This document shows, one piece after another, positions 17,963-26,452 of a stretch of 64,000 bases of DNA; within the stretch, counting starts at the first letter, position 1; the number at the start of each line of letters is the position of its first letter. Both the position numbers and the translations under genes were made by a program. The notes below the pieces were generated by a model that searched no databases, was not told where the DNA came from, and saw only the letters and a list, made by a program, of their open reading frames with translations. This DNA comes from Clostridiales bacterium (GTDB lineage: Bacteria > Bacillota > Clostridia > Oscillospirales > Acutalibacteraceae): NCBI GenBank assembly GCA_019422525.1, contig JAHZDE010000001.1, forward strand, positions 1 to 64,000, in the 5' to 3' direction.

Positions 17963-18694
17963 ATGAAAACTGTTATCATCACCGGAGCTTCCCGTGGAAT
18001 TGGGGCAGCCTGCGCTAGGCTGTTTGCCCAAAATGGCTGGGCAGTGGCTGTCAACTATCGGAATAGCCGCGAAAAAGCCGAAGCGTTGGCATCCAGTATC
18101 TGCCGAGAGGGAGGCGTAGCGATGGCCATTTCTGCCGACATTGGAGATGCTCAGCAGGTAGAAACGCTGTTTTCCATCGCAGAAAAAGAACTGGGTACAG
18201 TAGAAGCTTTGGTCAATAATGCAGGGATTGCCCAGCAAAAATTGTTTACCGATATTACCGAAGAGGACTGGGACGAACTGTTTCGAGTGGATGTCAAGGG
18301 AGTATTTCTCTGCTGCCGTCGGGCGCTCCCCGGCATGATTCGCCGGCAGAATGGCTGCATTATCAATATCAGTTCTATGTGGGGACAGGTTGGGGCTTCC
18401 TGTGAAGTACATTACTCGGCGGCCAAAGCGGCTATTATCGGCCTGACAAAGGCTCTGGCTAAAGAAACCGGGCCGTCTGGCATCCGGGTAAACTGCATTG
18501 CGCCGGGGGTGATTCAAACAGAAATGAACGGTCATCTTTCCCCGGAAACACTGGAAGAACTGCGGGAAGAAACGCCGCTGGAAACACTTGGAACTCCCGA
18601 GGATGTAGCACGGGCAGCGCTGTTTTTGTGTTCTCCGGAATCCTCCTTTATTACCGGTCAAGTACTGGGGGTCAATGGAGGAATGGTGATTTAA
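17963..18694 (+). CDS. ymfI: SDR reductase, probable EF-P 5-aminopentanone reductase (YmfI-type)
   Basis: The 243-residue short-chain dehydrogenase has the NAD(P)-binding TGASRGIG near 7-14, NNAG near 85, the active Ser in ISSMWG, and the YSAAK Tyr/Lys pair. The SSxWG form matches YmfI, which reduces the 5-aminopentanone group on elongation factor P in Bacillus, rather than FabG. The neighbourhood of rsmE and lepA also fits a translation role. FabG-like ketoacyl reductase is the alternative. Confidence 0.8.
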   Translation: MKTVIITGASRGIGAACARLFAQNGWAVAVNYRNSREKAEALASSICREGGVAMAISADIGDAQQVETLFSIAEKELGTVEALVNNAGIAQQKLFTDITEEDWDELFRVDVKGVFLCCRRALPGMIRRQNGCIINISSMWGQVGASCEVHYSAAKAAIIGLTKALAKETGPSGIRVNCIAPGVIQTEMNGHLSPETLEELREETPLETLGTPEDVARAALFLCSPESSFITGQVLGVNGGMVI

Positions 18695-18731
18695 TTCAAA
18701 GAACATTGAACTTCAACCAATATCTCTTTAC

Positions 18732-18769
18732 AGGCAGTGAAAAGGCTTTTGAAATCACTGCCTTTTTTC
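18732..18769 (+). terminator. Intrinsic terminator between the SDR gene and lepA
   Basis: AGGCAGTGA (18732-18740) pairs with TCACTGCCT (18755-18763) and runs into Ts. Confidence 0.85.
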
Positions 18770-18852
18770 TTGCCCTTTTTGCTGTTCCTGTGCTATACTG
18801 ATTCTGAATATAAAGATTTACATTTTCCTTAGAAAGAACAGGTGATTGTACT

Positions 18853-20661
18853 TTGGCAGTGCCACAGGATAAAATACGGAATTTCAGCATTATTGCCCAT
18901 ATTGACCACGGGAAAAGCACCCTGGCAGACCGGATTTTGGAACAGACAAAAGCAGTTGCCCTGCGGAATATGGAGGATCAGCTGCTGGATAATATGGACT
19001 TGGAAAGAGAGCGGGGAATTACCATCAAAGCCCATGCGGTCACGCTGGTATATCGGGCAAAGGATGGCGAGGATTATGTGTTTAACCTCATCGACACCCC
19101 CGGCCATGTAGACTTTAACTATGAGGTTTCCCGCTCGCTGGCTGCCTGTGAAGGCGCCGTGTTGGTAGTGGATGCCTCCCAGGGAATTGAAGCGCAAACA
19201 CTGGCCAATACGTATTTGGCAGTAGACGCCGGATTGGAACTCGTACCCGTTATCAATAAAATTGATTTGCCCAGCGCAGACCCTGATCGGGTGGCCAATG
19301 AAATTGAGGATGTTATTGGAATCCCCGCGCAGGATGCCCCGCGGATTTCTGCCAAGCAGGGGATTAACATTGATCAGGTCATGGAGCGCATTGTACAGGA
19401 TGTCCCGGCGCCGCAAGGTGACCCGGAGGCCCCTTTGCAGGCACTGATTTTTGACTCTTATTATGACGCTTATAAGGGCGTTATTGTGTATGTCCGCATT
19501 AAGGAAGGCTCTGTTCATCCCGGCGATATGATTCGCATGATGGCAGTGGGCAGTGAGTTCAACGTGGTTGAATGTGGCTATTTGCGGGCAACCTCTCTGG
19601 AACCGGCAGACGGGCTTTCTGCTGGTGAGGTGGGTTATATTGCCGCTTCCATTAAAAATGTGAGAGAAGCCCGAGTGGGTGATACCGTAACCTTAGCAAA
19701 CCGTCCCGCAGCAGAACCGCTGCCCGGTTATCGAGCCGTACAGCCTATGGTGTTCTGCGGTATTTATCCGGCAGACGGCGCCCATTACAGCGATTTGCGG
19801 GATGCACTGGAAAAATTACAGCTCAATGATGCTGCTCTTACCTTTGAACCGGAAACTTCGGTTGCATTGGGATTTGGTTTCCGCTGCGGATTTTTGGGCT
19901 TGCTCCATATGGAGATTTTGCAGGAACGTCTGGAGCGGGAATATAATCTGGATCTGGTAACCACTGCTCCCAGCGTGGTGTACCACATTACCAAGACGGA
20001 CGGGGAAATGATTGCCGTGGATAACCCCACCAATTACCCAGACCCGACTCTCATTGCGAAGGCAGAGGAGCCTATCGCCAATGCCCATATCTATTCCCCC
20101 AGCGAGTATGTTGGAAATATTATGGAGCTTTGCCAAGAGCGCCGTGGCGTGTTTAAAGATATGAAATATCTGGATTCTGACCGGGTGGATATCCATTATG
20201 AACTGCCCCTCAACGAGATCATTTATGATTTCTTCGACGCCCTCAAATCCCGCACCCGGGGCTATGCTTCCTTTGACTATGAGCTGATGGGGTACCAGAA
20301 ATCCAATCTGGTTAAGCTGGATATTATGCTCAACGGTGAAGTGGTGGATGCCCTGTCCTTTATCATTCACGCGGACAAGGCCTATGGAAGAGCCCGAAAA
20401 ATGGCGGAAAAACTGGCAGAGAAGATTCCGCGGCAGCTGTTTGAAGTGCCCATTCAGGCATGTATCGGCGGACGGATTATTGCCCGGGAAACGGTAAAGG
20501 CTTTGCGGAAAGACGTGCTGGCCAAGTGTTACGGCGGCGATATTACCCGAAAGAAGAAGCTGCTGGAAAAGCAGAAAGAGGGCAAAAAGCGGATGCGCCA
20601 ATTGGGAACAGTAGAGGTGCCCCAGGAAGCATTTATGAGCGTTCTCAAGTTGGATGAATAA
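18853..20661 (+). CDS. lepA: Elongation factor 4 (LepA), back-translocating GTPase
   Basis: This 602-residue translational GTPase is full length for LepA. G motifs are visible: HIDHGKSTLAD near 16-26, DTPGHVDF near 80, NKIDLPSAD near 135. Domains II-V follow with the LepA-specific C terminus (GGDITRKKKLLEKQKEGKKR). It acts on ribosomes, easing stalled or mis-translocated states. The start is TTG at 18853 behind AGGTGA. It is transcribed alone after the terminator above. Confidence 0.97.
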   Translation: MAVPQDKIRNFSIIAHIDHGKSTLADRILEQTKAVALRNMEDQLLDNMDLERERGITIKAHAVTLVYRAKDGEDYVFNLIDTPGHVDFNYEVSRSLAACEGAVLVVDASQGIEAQTLANTYLAVDAGLELVPVINKIDLPSADPDRVANEIEDVIGIPAQDAPRISAKQGINIDQVMERIVQDVPAPQGDPEAPLQALIFDSYYDAYKGVIVYVRIKEGSVHPGDMIRMMAVGSEFNVVECGYLRATSLEPADGLSAGEVGYIAASIKNVREARVGDTVTLANRPAAEPLPGYRAVQPMVFCGIYPADGAHYSDLRDALEKLQLNDAALTFEPETSVALGFGFRCGFLGLLHMEILQERLEREYNLDLVTTAPSVVYHITKTDGEMIAVDNPTNYPDPTLIAKAEEPIANAHIYSPSEYVGNIMELCQERRGVFKDMKYLDSDRVDIHYELPLNEIIYDFFDALKSRTRGYASFDYELMGYQKSNLVKLDIMLNGEVVDALSFIIHADKAYGRARKMAEKLAEKIPRQLFEVPIQACIGGRIIARETVKALRKDVLAKCYGGDITRKKKLLEKQKEGKKRMRQLGTVEVPQEAFMSVLKLDE

Positions 20662-20693
20662 CACTGGAAAACAGACATCGTGTTATTCCAATA

Positions 20694-20724
20694 ACATATC
20701 TGGTCATATCGATATCAGATATGT
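20694..20724. repeat. Inverted repeat after lepA
   Basis: ACATATCTG (20694-20702) is the reverse complement of CAGATATGT (20716-20724). No T-run follows. It could end lepA mRNA or bind a regulator ahead of the next gene, whose start is 20 bases away. Confidence 0.5.
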
Positions 20725-20744
20725 CTGCGGAAAGGAGATTGTTT

Positions 20745-21314
20745 ATGAAAATTTCCGCTTGTAGATCCTGTAAATTTTGGAGTTTGTCTCTATTGATTGG
20801 AGGAGGTTTGCTTTTAGCTGCTGGTATTATCCTTCCGTTATGGATTCAGCGGCAAGAGTTCACAGGTTCTGAAAATTATTGGATCTGTTTCCACTACTGG
20901 TATGGTGGACTTTGCCGGTCCTTGACCTTTTTGGGTGGCGCTTGCCTGCTAAGCAGCCTTTTTGCCATGGTTTTCAAAAAAACGGTTGAAATAAACTGCC
21001 GTTTGTCATCTTCACTATCCGCTTTTTTTCTGAGTGTGACCAGCAGCGCCGGCTTTTATTGCCTCTTTGTGTGGTGTGTGCTCACCGCATTTGGAGAGAT
21101 ACATCTGCATCCTTTGGAATATATAGGAAGCGTTAGCGGGGGAAGTGTCTGTTTGATTGCCTGTATCCTGTTAATTGGCTATTATTATCAGCAGCGGAAA
21201 AAACACTTTTCATTGCGAGGGATAGTTCTGGATGCCGCCCTGATGGTGCTCTTCTTTATCCCTATGCTTTCTGTGTGGAATTGTGTCCATTTCTTTTTGG
21301 AAAATCTGATATAA
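20745..21314 (+). CDS. Unrecognised small membrane protein
   Basis: This 189-residue protein has about five hydrophobic segments (near 12-33, 55-75, 87-112, 128-146 and 165-183) and a Cys-rich start (SACRSCKFW). AAGGAG lies seven bases before ATG 20745, which rules out the in-frame ATG 24 bases upstream. I recognise no family. It lies between lepA and hemW on the same strand, with a 45-base gap to hemW. Confidence 0.75.
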   Translation: MKISACRSCKFWSLSLLIGGGLLLAAGIILPLWIQRQEFTGSENYWICFHYWYGGLCRSLTFLGGACLLSSLFAMVFKKTVEINCRLSSSLSAFFLSVTSSAGFYCLFVWCVLTAFGEIHLHPLEYIGSVSGGSVCLIACILLIGYYYQQRKKHFSLRGIVLDAALMVLFFIPMLSVWNCVHFFLENLI

Positions 21315-21359
21315 AAGAATTTTTTATTTTTATATATTTCATCGTTCAAGGAGGATTTC

Positions 21360-22484
21360 ATGCTCGGCCTATATCTGCATATCCCTTTTTGTGATGGAAA
21401 ATGCCCCTACTGTGATTTTTATTCGCTTGCAGGGGATGAAGCTCTCAAAGAAGCCTATACCCGTTCTCTGGAAAAGCAGCTTGTTTTTTGGGCACAGAAG
21501 CTTATCCAGAAGGGTGTCCCCCCTGTGGCGGACACCCTTTATTTTGGCGGTGGCACGCCAAATCTATTGGGTGCTGAACGGATTTCCAGACTGATAAAGA
21601 CAGCAAAGCAGAATTTTTCTCTGGAAAATGCGGAAATTACGGTGGAAGTAAACCCATCTTCCCGTTTGGACGCCTTTTTGCAGACCATTTTTTCGGCAGG
21701 AGCCAACCGGCTTTCCATCGGTTTGCAATCGGCCAATGATGAAGAATTGAAAATTTTGGGTCGCCGTCATACCGCCCGGCAAGCTGCTGAAACGGTACAG
21801 GCGGCTCGAAGAGCGGGGTTTTCCAATTTGTCTTTGGATTTAATGCTGGCAACTCCAGGACAAACCATGGAAAGTGCTCTGGATTCTGTGAAGTTTTGCG
21901 CGAAATTAAAGGTCCCCCATGTATCGGCTTATTTGCTGAAAGTGGAGCCGGGTACTTCTTATTGGAATCAACGCCAGTCTCTGTCTCTCCCGGACGAGGA
22001 CGAAACAGCCGACCGGTATTTGACTGTATGTGATGCACTGGACAAGGTAGGCCTGAAACAATATGAAATCAGTAATTTTTCCTTTCCTGGGAAGGAGAGC
22101 CGCCATAATCTGAAATATTGGCACTGTGAGGAATATTTGGGACTTGGACCCGGCGCACATTCATTTGTTAACGGGAAACGCTTTTATTATCCCCGCAGTC
22201 TGAACGGATTTCTGGATAAGCCGGAACCGATAGAAGATGGGGAAGGCGGTACACTGGAAGAGAAAATTATGTTAGGGCTGCGGCTTCGTGAAGGAATTAC
22301 CTGGGAAACACTGGCCGGTTTTGGGGAAGAAGGAAGAAAGGCTTTTTCGAGTATGGAAAAGAAAAGCCGTATGTATCGCAGTGCCGGACTACTGGTGCCG
22401 GAACCTGCGCGGATTGCGATGACTCCAAAAGGCTTTCTGGTATCCAATGAGCTGATTGCCGAGCTATTACCGGAAACGGTATGA
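21360..22484 (+). CDS. hemW: Radical SAM heme chaperone HemW
   Basis: The 374-residue protein has the HemW start LYLHIPFCDGKCPYCDFYS, with the CxxxCxxC 4Fe-4S site and its neighbouring Cys/Phe, then FGGGTPNLL and the HemW C-terminal domain. HemW is a radical SAM protein that carries heme and is often mislabelled as coproporphyrinogen oxidase HemN. AAGGAGG precedes the start. lepA followed by hemW is a common order in Firmicutes. The next gene's ribosome site overlaps its end, so the MFS gene is probably cotranscribed. Confidence 0.93.
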   Translation: MLGLYLHIPFCDGKCPYCDFYSLAGDEALKEAYTRSLEKQLVFWAQKLIQKGVPPVADTLYFGGGTPNLLGAERISRLIKTAKQNFSLENAEITVEVNPSSRLDAFLQTIFSAGANRLSIGLQSANDEELKILGRRHTARQAAETVQAARRAGFSNLSLDLMLATPGQTMESALDSVKFCAKLKVPHVSAYLLKVEPGTSYWNQRQSLSLPDEDETADRYLTVCDALDKVGLKQYEISNFSFPGKESRHNLKYWHCEEYLGLGPGAHSFVNGKRFYYPRSLNGFLDKPEPIEDGEGGTLEEKIMLGLRLREGITWETLAGFGEEGRKAFSSMEKKSRMYRSAGLLVPEPARIAMTPKGFLVSNELIAELLPETV

Positions 22485-22503
22485 AAAAGGAGTGGTATTT
22501 TCT

Positions 22504-23739
22504 GTGCATCTGACCTACAAGCATACCTTGTATGCCTGCTATACCGGATATATTACGCAAGCCATTGTGAATAATCTGGCGCCGCTGTTGTTTATTGTTT
22601 TTCAAACACAATATGGTTTAAATTTTGAAATGGTAGGCCGTCTAATTCTCATTAACTTTGGCACGCAGATTTTGGCGGACTTTCTTGCCGTAAAAGTGGT
22701 GGATAAAATCGGATATAGGGCTTCCGCTGTGCTGGCTCATATTTTCAGCACTGTTGGATTGGTTTTGTTGGGAGTCCTGCCGCAGATTTGTCCATCCCCT
22801 TATGCCGGACTGATTATAGCTGTAGTAATTTATGCGCTGGGCGGCGGTTTGTTGGAAGTATTGGTAAGTCCCATCGTGGAATCTCTGCCAGGAGACGAAA
22901 AAGCCAGTGCCATGAGTCTACTTCATTCTTTTTACTGCTGGGGGCAAATGGGTGTGGTCCTTATCAGCACCCTTTTTCTTACATTTTTGGGTACTGATAT
23001 TTGGATGTGGCTTCCCATTGGGTGGGCGGTGGTCCCGTTCCTCAACCTTTTTTTCTTTGCGAAAGTTCCCTTGATGCCGCCGGTACCGGAAGAAAAATTG
23101 ATGAACATAAAAGAGCTGTGTAAAAATCGCCTTTTTCTCGTGTCGTTGATTATCATGATGTGCGCCGGCGCCAGCGAATTGACCATGAGCCAATGGTCCT
23201 CCCTGTTTGCTGAAACTGGTTTGGGGGTCTCCAAAACCTTGGGGGATTTACTGGGGCCCTGTCTGTTCGCCGCCCTTATGGGTACGGGACGGCTGTTGTA
23301 TGGTCTGTATGGCAACCGGTTGAATCTGCGAAATGCGCTGCTTTTTTGTGGCGTATTGTGCGTTGTCTGTTATTTGACCACAATTTTTGCTCCATTGCCT
23401 TTAGTCTCTCTGATTGGCTGTGCTGTTTGCGGTTTTTCCGTCAGTCTGATGTGGCCTGGTACCTTTTCTGATACGGCAGCCAGATTTCCTATGGGAGGTA
23501 CCGCCATGTTTGGAATGATGGCAGTGTTTGGGGATTTGGGAGGTTCTCTTGGCCCTTGGCTCTCGGGAGTTGTCAGCGACTTGTCTCAGAAAACCCATGT
23601 GCTTCAACAAATGCACGATTCTACTGGTGAAGAGCTTTCTCAGTTGGGCATGAAATCCGGCCTTTTGGCTGCGGTCATATTTCCGGCTATATTAGTATTA
23701 TGCGTTCTATATTTGAAAAAACATTGGCAAAAATTGTAA
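22504..23739 (+). CDS. Major facilitator superfamily transporter
   Basis: This roughly 411-residue membrane protein has about 12 hydrophobic segments in two halves. Traits include LINFGTQILADFLAVKVVDKIG after the first helices and the long cytoplasmic loop around 190-205. The start is taken as GTG 22504, 11 bases after AAAGGAG. ATG 22456 would overlap hemW by 29 bases without a good ribosome site. The cargo is unknown. The nearest relatives by feel are sugar or drug MFS proteins, but this is weak. Confidence 0.85.
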   Translation: MHLTYKHTLYACYTGYITQAIVNNLAPLLFIVFQTQYGLNFEMVGRLILINFGTQILADFLAVKVVDKIGYRASAVLAHIFSTVGLVLLGVLPQICPSPYAGLIIAVVIYALGGGLLEVLVSPIVESLPGDEKASAMSLLHSFYCWGQMGVVLISTLFLTFLGTDIWMWLPIGWAVVPFLNLFFFAKVPLMPPVPEEKLMNIKELCKNRLFLVSLIIMMCAGASELTMSQWSSLFAETGLGVSKTLGDLLGPCLFAALMGTGRLLYGLYGNRLNLRNALLFCGVLCVVCYLTTIFAPLPLVSLIGCAVCGFSVSLMWPGTFSDTAARFPMGGTAMFGMMAVFGDLGGSLGPWLSGVVSDLSQKTHVLQQMHDSTGEELSQLGMKSGLLAAVIFPAILVLCVLYLKKHWQKL

Positions 23740-23891
23740 TACCGAAAATCATTGGTGTTTACGCTTGTATAATATCCTTACTTTTATTTTTTAAATACTT
23801 AATTGTTAATATTTCTTAAGAATCAGGAAAGGACCTCTTTATAAATTCGGTGTATACTGAATTTATTTTCTAAGGAAAAGGGGAGAAAGTT

Positions 23892-24593
23892 ATGCATGAG
23901 CGGATTTTGATAGCAGAAGATGACTTTGATATTGCCAATTTGATTCGAATTTATCTGGAAAAAAACGGGTATACGGTATACCTTGCGGATAACGGTATAA
24001 AAGCACTGGAAATCTTGGAAAAACAAGCGGTAGAGCTGGCGATCCTGGACGTTATGATGCCCAAAATGGATGGATTTGAATTGACCCGGAAGATACGAAG
24101 TACAAGCAGTATTCCACTGATTATCCTTTCTGCAAAGGGAAAGGAAGAGGATCGCATCCGCGGATTAGAAACCGGCGCAGATGTCTATATGACCAAACCT
24201 TTTCAGCCGGGCGCTTTGGTGGCCCAGGTACAAGCCAGTTTGCGCCGGTATCATAACTATGCACAGGATGAGAACAACAAGAATCGATGGCTGAGCGCTG
24301 GTTCTTTGCGGATTGATTTGGAAAATTTATCTTTGACAAAAAACGGAGAGCCCGTTCCTTTGACCTCTACCGAATTAAAAATTCTTGTCAAGCTGATGAA
24401 ATCCCCTGGCCGTGTGTTTACCAAAGCGCAGTTATATAACTGCATCAATGGGGAAGCTCTGCGCAGTGATGACAATACCATGATGGTTCACATTTCAAAT
24501 TTACGGGAAAAAATCGAAGATGATCCCCGCCATCCGGTATATATCCGGACTATTAGGGGAATCGGGTATAAATTTGATGGATATGAAAAGTGA
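23892..24593 (+). CDS. OmpR/PhoB-family response regulator
   Basis: The 233-residue protein has a receiver domain (acidic EDD at 9-11, phospho-acceptor Asp in AILDVMMPKMDGF near 54, Lys in MTKPF) and a winged-helix C-terminal domain (LTSTELKILVKLMKSPGRVF, TIRGIGYKF). It resembles VanR-type regulators of cell-envelope genes. It is translationally linked to the histidine kinase, whose start codon overlaps its last codons. The dlt-like operon follows on the same strand and is a possible target. Confidence 0.95.
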   Translation: MHERILIAEDDFDIANLIRIYLEKNGYTVYLADNGIKALEILEKQAVELAILDVMMPKMDGFELTRKIRSTSSIPLIILSAKGKEEDRIRGLETGADVYMTKPFQPGALVAQVQASLRRYHNYAQDENNKNRWLSAGSLRIDLENLSLTKNGEPVPLTSTELKILVKLMKSPGRVFTKAQLYNCINGEALRSDDNTMMVHISNLREKIEDDPRHPVYIRTIRGIGYKFDGYEK

Positions 24594-26202
24594 TAATTTT
24601 CATCGACGAAGCCTAACTTTTACATTTTTAAAATGGCTTTTTATATTTTCTTTAACGGTTTTGATAATTCTTTTAGGGGTTTATGTAGCCGCAACTTCTT
24701 GGCTGACGCAAATTTTTAAAAGACCTAATGTATCAGCGTTTCTTCAAAATAATAAATCTTTTCTGTATGCGGAAGATTTTGACTCTGCGTTCCGGAATAA
24801 AATGAAAGGGTGCGAATTTGTTGTCCTGGATGGTGATCGAAACACCGTTTATACCAGCACCCGAGATGTGAAAACCTCTTTTACACAGTTTGAATTACAA
24901 TGTATTTTAGACTATAGTTCTAAGCGGTATTTTACCGTTTCCCGGTTGGAAGAGTATGGAGACGAGGATGCTTATTTGGTTACGGAGCGTTTCCGAAAAA
25001 ACGGGGAAGAAGTCATTGGAAAGTACTGTGTACTGGATAAAAACTATCATGTTTTATGGGGTCCTCTCTTCTCTGACATTAAGAATTTGTCAGACGTAGA
25101 ATTTCAATTTATCAATGGCCAATACAATCAACAGTATAATATTGCAAAATACTCTTATGTCAATAATTTCAATCAGCAACGAATTCTCATATTCTATTAC
25201 CCTCGAAGCGTCCGACACCAAGCAGCGGATGGCGTGGCTACTTGGAACCAAATTTGGTACTTTTTTATTCCACTATTTTTAATGGTAGTAGCCCTCTTTG
25301 GCTTTTTAATCAGCCGGGAAATGAAACGATATTTACAACCTATCAATGCTGCGCTTGCTCGTCTGCCAAGTGGAGATTCTTCCAATTTACAAAATTATCA
25401 AGGACCGCGGGAACTGATGGAAATTGCCAGTACGTTTGACCAGGTTACCACGCAGCTCCAGGAAATTGAGCGTCAAAAACAGGAACTTGACGAGCAGCGC
25501 CGCCAAATGCTAATGGATATTTCTCATGATTTGAAAACCCCAATTACAGTTATACAGGGGTACGCAAAAGCCATTTGCGATGGTATGATTCCTGATGACT
25601 CCATTGGACGATACGTGGAGCTGATTTATCAAAAAGCGACTTCGGTTTCTGATTTGACAGAGGCATTTTTGGAATACAGTGCGATTACACGGCCGGACTT
25701 TGGATTGGAAACGAAAAAATGTGATTTGTGTGAATTCCTTAAGGAATACTTTGGGCACAAATACAATGAGCTGGAAGAAGGCGGTTTTTCTCTGGTGGTG
25801 GAAATTCCGGAAGAACCGGCTTTCTGTCAACTGGATATTCCGAAATTCCGACGGATTCTGGACAACATTGTCAACAACTCCATACGGTATAATCCGGAGG
25901 GGACAGAAATTTTTTGTGGAGTCACGAGAGAAAATGGTTTTGTTCTCTTAACGCTTGGAGATAAAGGCGTGGGGATTCCTGCTGAAATTTGTACCACTAT
26001 TTTTGACCCGTTTGTAACCGGAGATGCGTCACGCGGTCCCGGAGGTGGACATGGGCTTGGAATGACAATTGTAAAAAAATTAGTGGAAGCTCATGGAGGC
26101 ACAGTACAATTGATATATCCGCCTGAACATGGTCTGCATACGCAATTTTTGCTTCATCTACCGTTAGATCCCCATGAATTCGATGCAAAAGAGCCTATTT
26201 AA
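24577..26202 (+). CDS. Membrane sensor histidine kinase
   Basis: The protein has about 541 residues. An N-terminal membrane helix (about 15-40), an extracytoplasmic sensor part (about 45-220), a second helix (about 225-247), a HAMP-like linker, the H-box SHDLKTPI near 327, and N, G1 and G2 boxes (NNSIRYNP, DKGVGIP, GGGHGLGM) are visible. It should phosphorylate the regulator encoded just upstream. ATG 24577 overlaps the response-regulator stop. ATG 24583 is the other option. The signal is unknown, and envelope stress or cationic peptides would fit the neighbours. Confidence 0.93.
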   Translation: MDMKSDNFHRRSLTFTFLKWLFIFSLTVLIILLGVYVAATSWLTQIFKRPNVSAFLQNNKSFLYAEDFDSAFRNKMKGCEFVVLDGDRNTVYTSTRDVKTSFTQFELQCILDYSSKRYFTVSRLEEYGDEDAYLVTERFRKNGEEVIGKYCVLDKNYHVLWGPLFSDIKNLSDVEFQFINGQYNQQYNIAKYSYVNNFNQQRILIFYYPRSVRHQAADGVATWNQIWYFFIPLFLMVVALFGFLISREMKRYLQPINAALARLPSGDSSNLQNYQGPRELMEIASTFDQVTTQLQEIERQKQELDEQRRQMLMDISHDLKTPITVIQGYAKAICDGMIPDDSIGRYVELIYQKATSVSDLTEAFLEYSAITRPDFGLETKKCDLCEFLKEYFGHKYNELEEGGFSLVVEIPEEPAFCQLDIPKFRRILDNIVNNSIRYNPEGTEIFCGVTRENGFVLLTLGDKGVGIPAEICTTIFDPFVTGDASRGPGGGHGLGMTIVKKLVEAHGGTVQLIYPPEHGLHTQFLLHLPLDPHEFDAKEPI

Positions 26203-26375
26203 ATTCTATAAGGTTTGGTTTCGATTTTACAAAAAATCTTTTTGACTAAAATTGAACTTCTGTTTACCATTGGTTACAAATAGTTTCAAAAAAATGACAA
26301 TGTTGATACTATTACTTATCTTTAGATATCTTTAGGTTTAGCAAAAATACCATTCACAAACAGCCTGTATACTCA

Positions 26376-26417
26376 TATCCGGCATAGGGAATACTTCCCT
26401 TTGCCGGATACTTTTTT
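26376..26417 (+). terminator. Terminator-like hairpin in the leader of the dlt-like operon
   Basis: A 15-base arm (26376-26390) pairs with 26396-26410 with a single mismatch, followed by C and six Ts. It ends 36 bases before the ligase start codon. It could simply end the kinase transcript. There is no room for a promoter between it and the gene, so it may instead be an attenuator inside the operon leader. A weak promoter (TTGACT near 26242 with TACCAT) lies upstream. Confidence 0.7.
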
Positions 26418-26452
26418 GTGTGAAACATCCCACGCATGGAAAGGATGATATC

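Noticed and set aside
21510..21539. A 10-bp hairpin (AAGGGTGTCC with GGACACCCTT) followed by TATTTT inside hemW.
   Set aside because: It lies in conserved coding sequence just before the FGGGTPN motif, so it is probably fixed by the protein. Premature termination cannot be shown from sequence.
26203..26452. A search for a DltX-like micro-ORF before the dlt-like ligase.
   Set aside because: No short frame with a ribosome site and a membrane helix was found in this gap.
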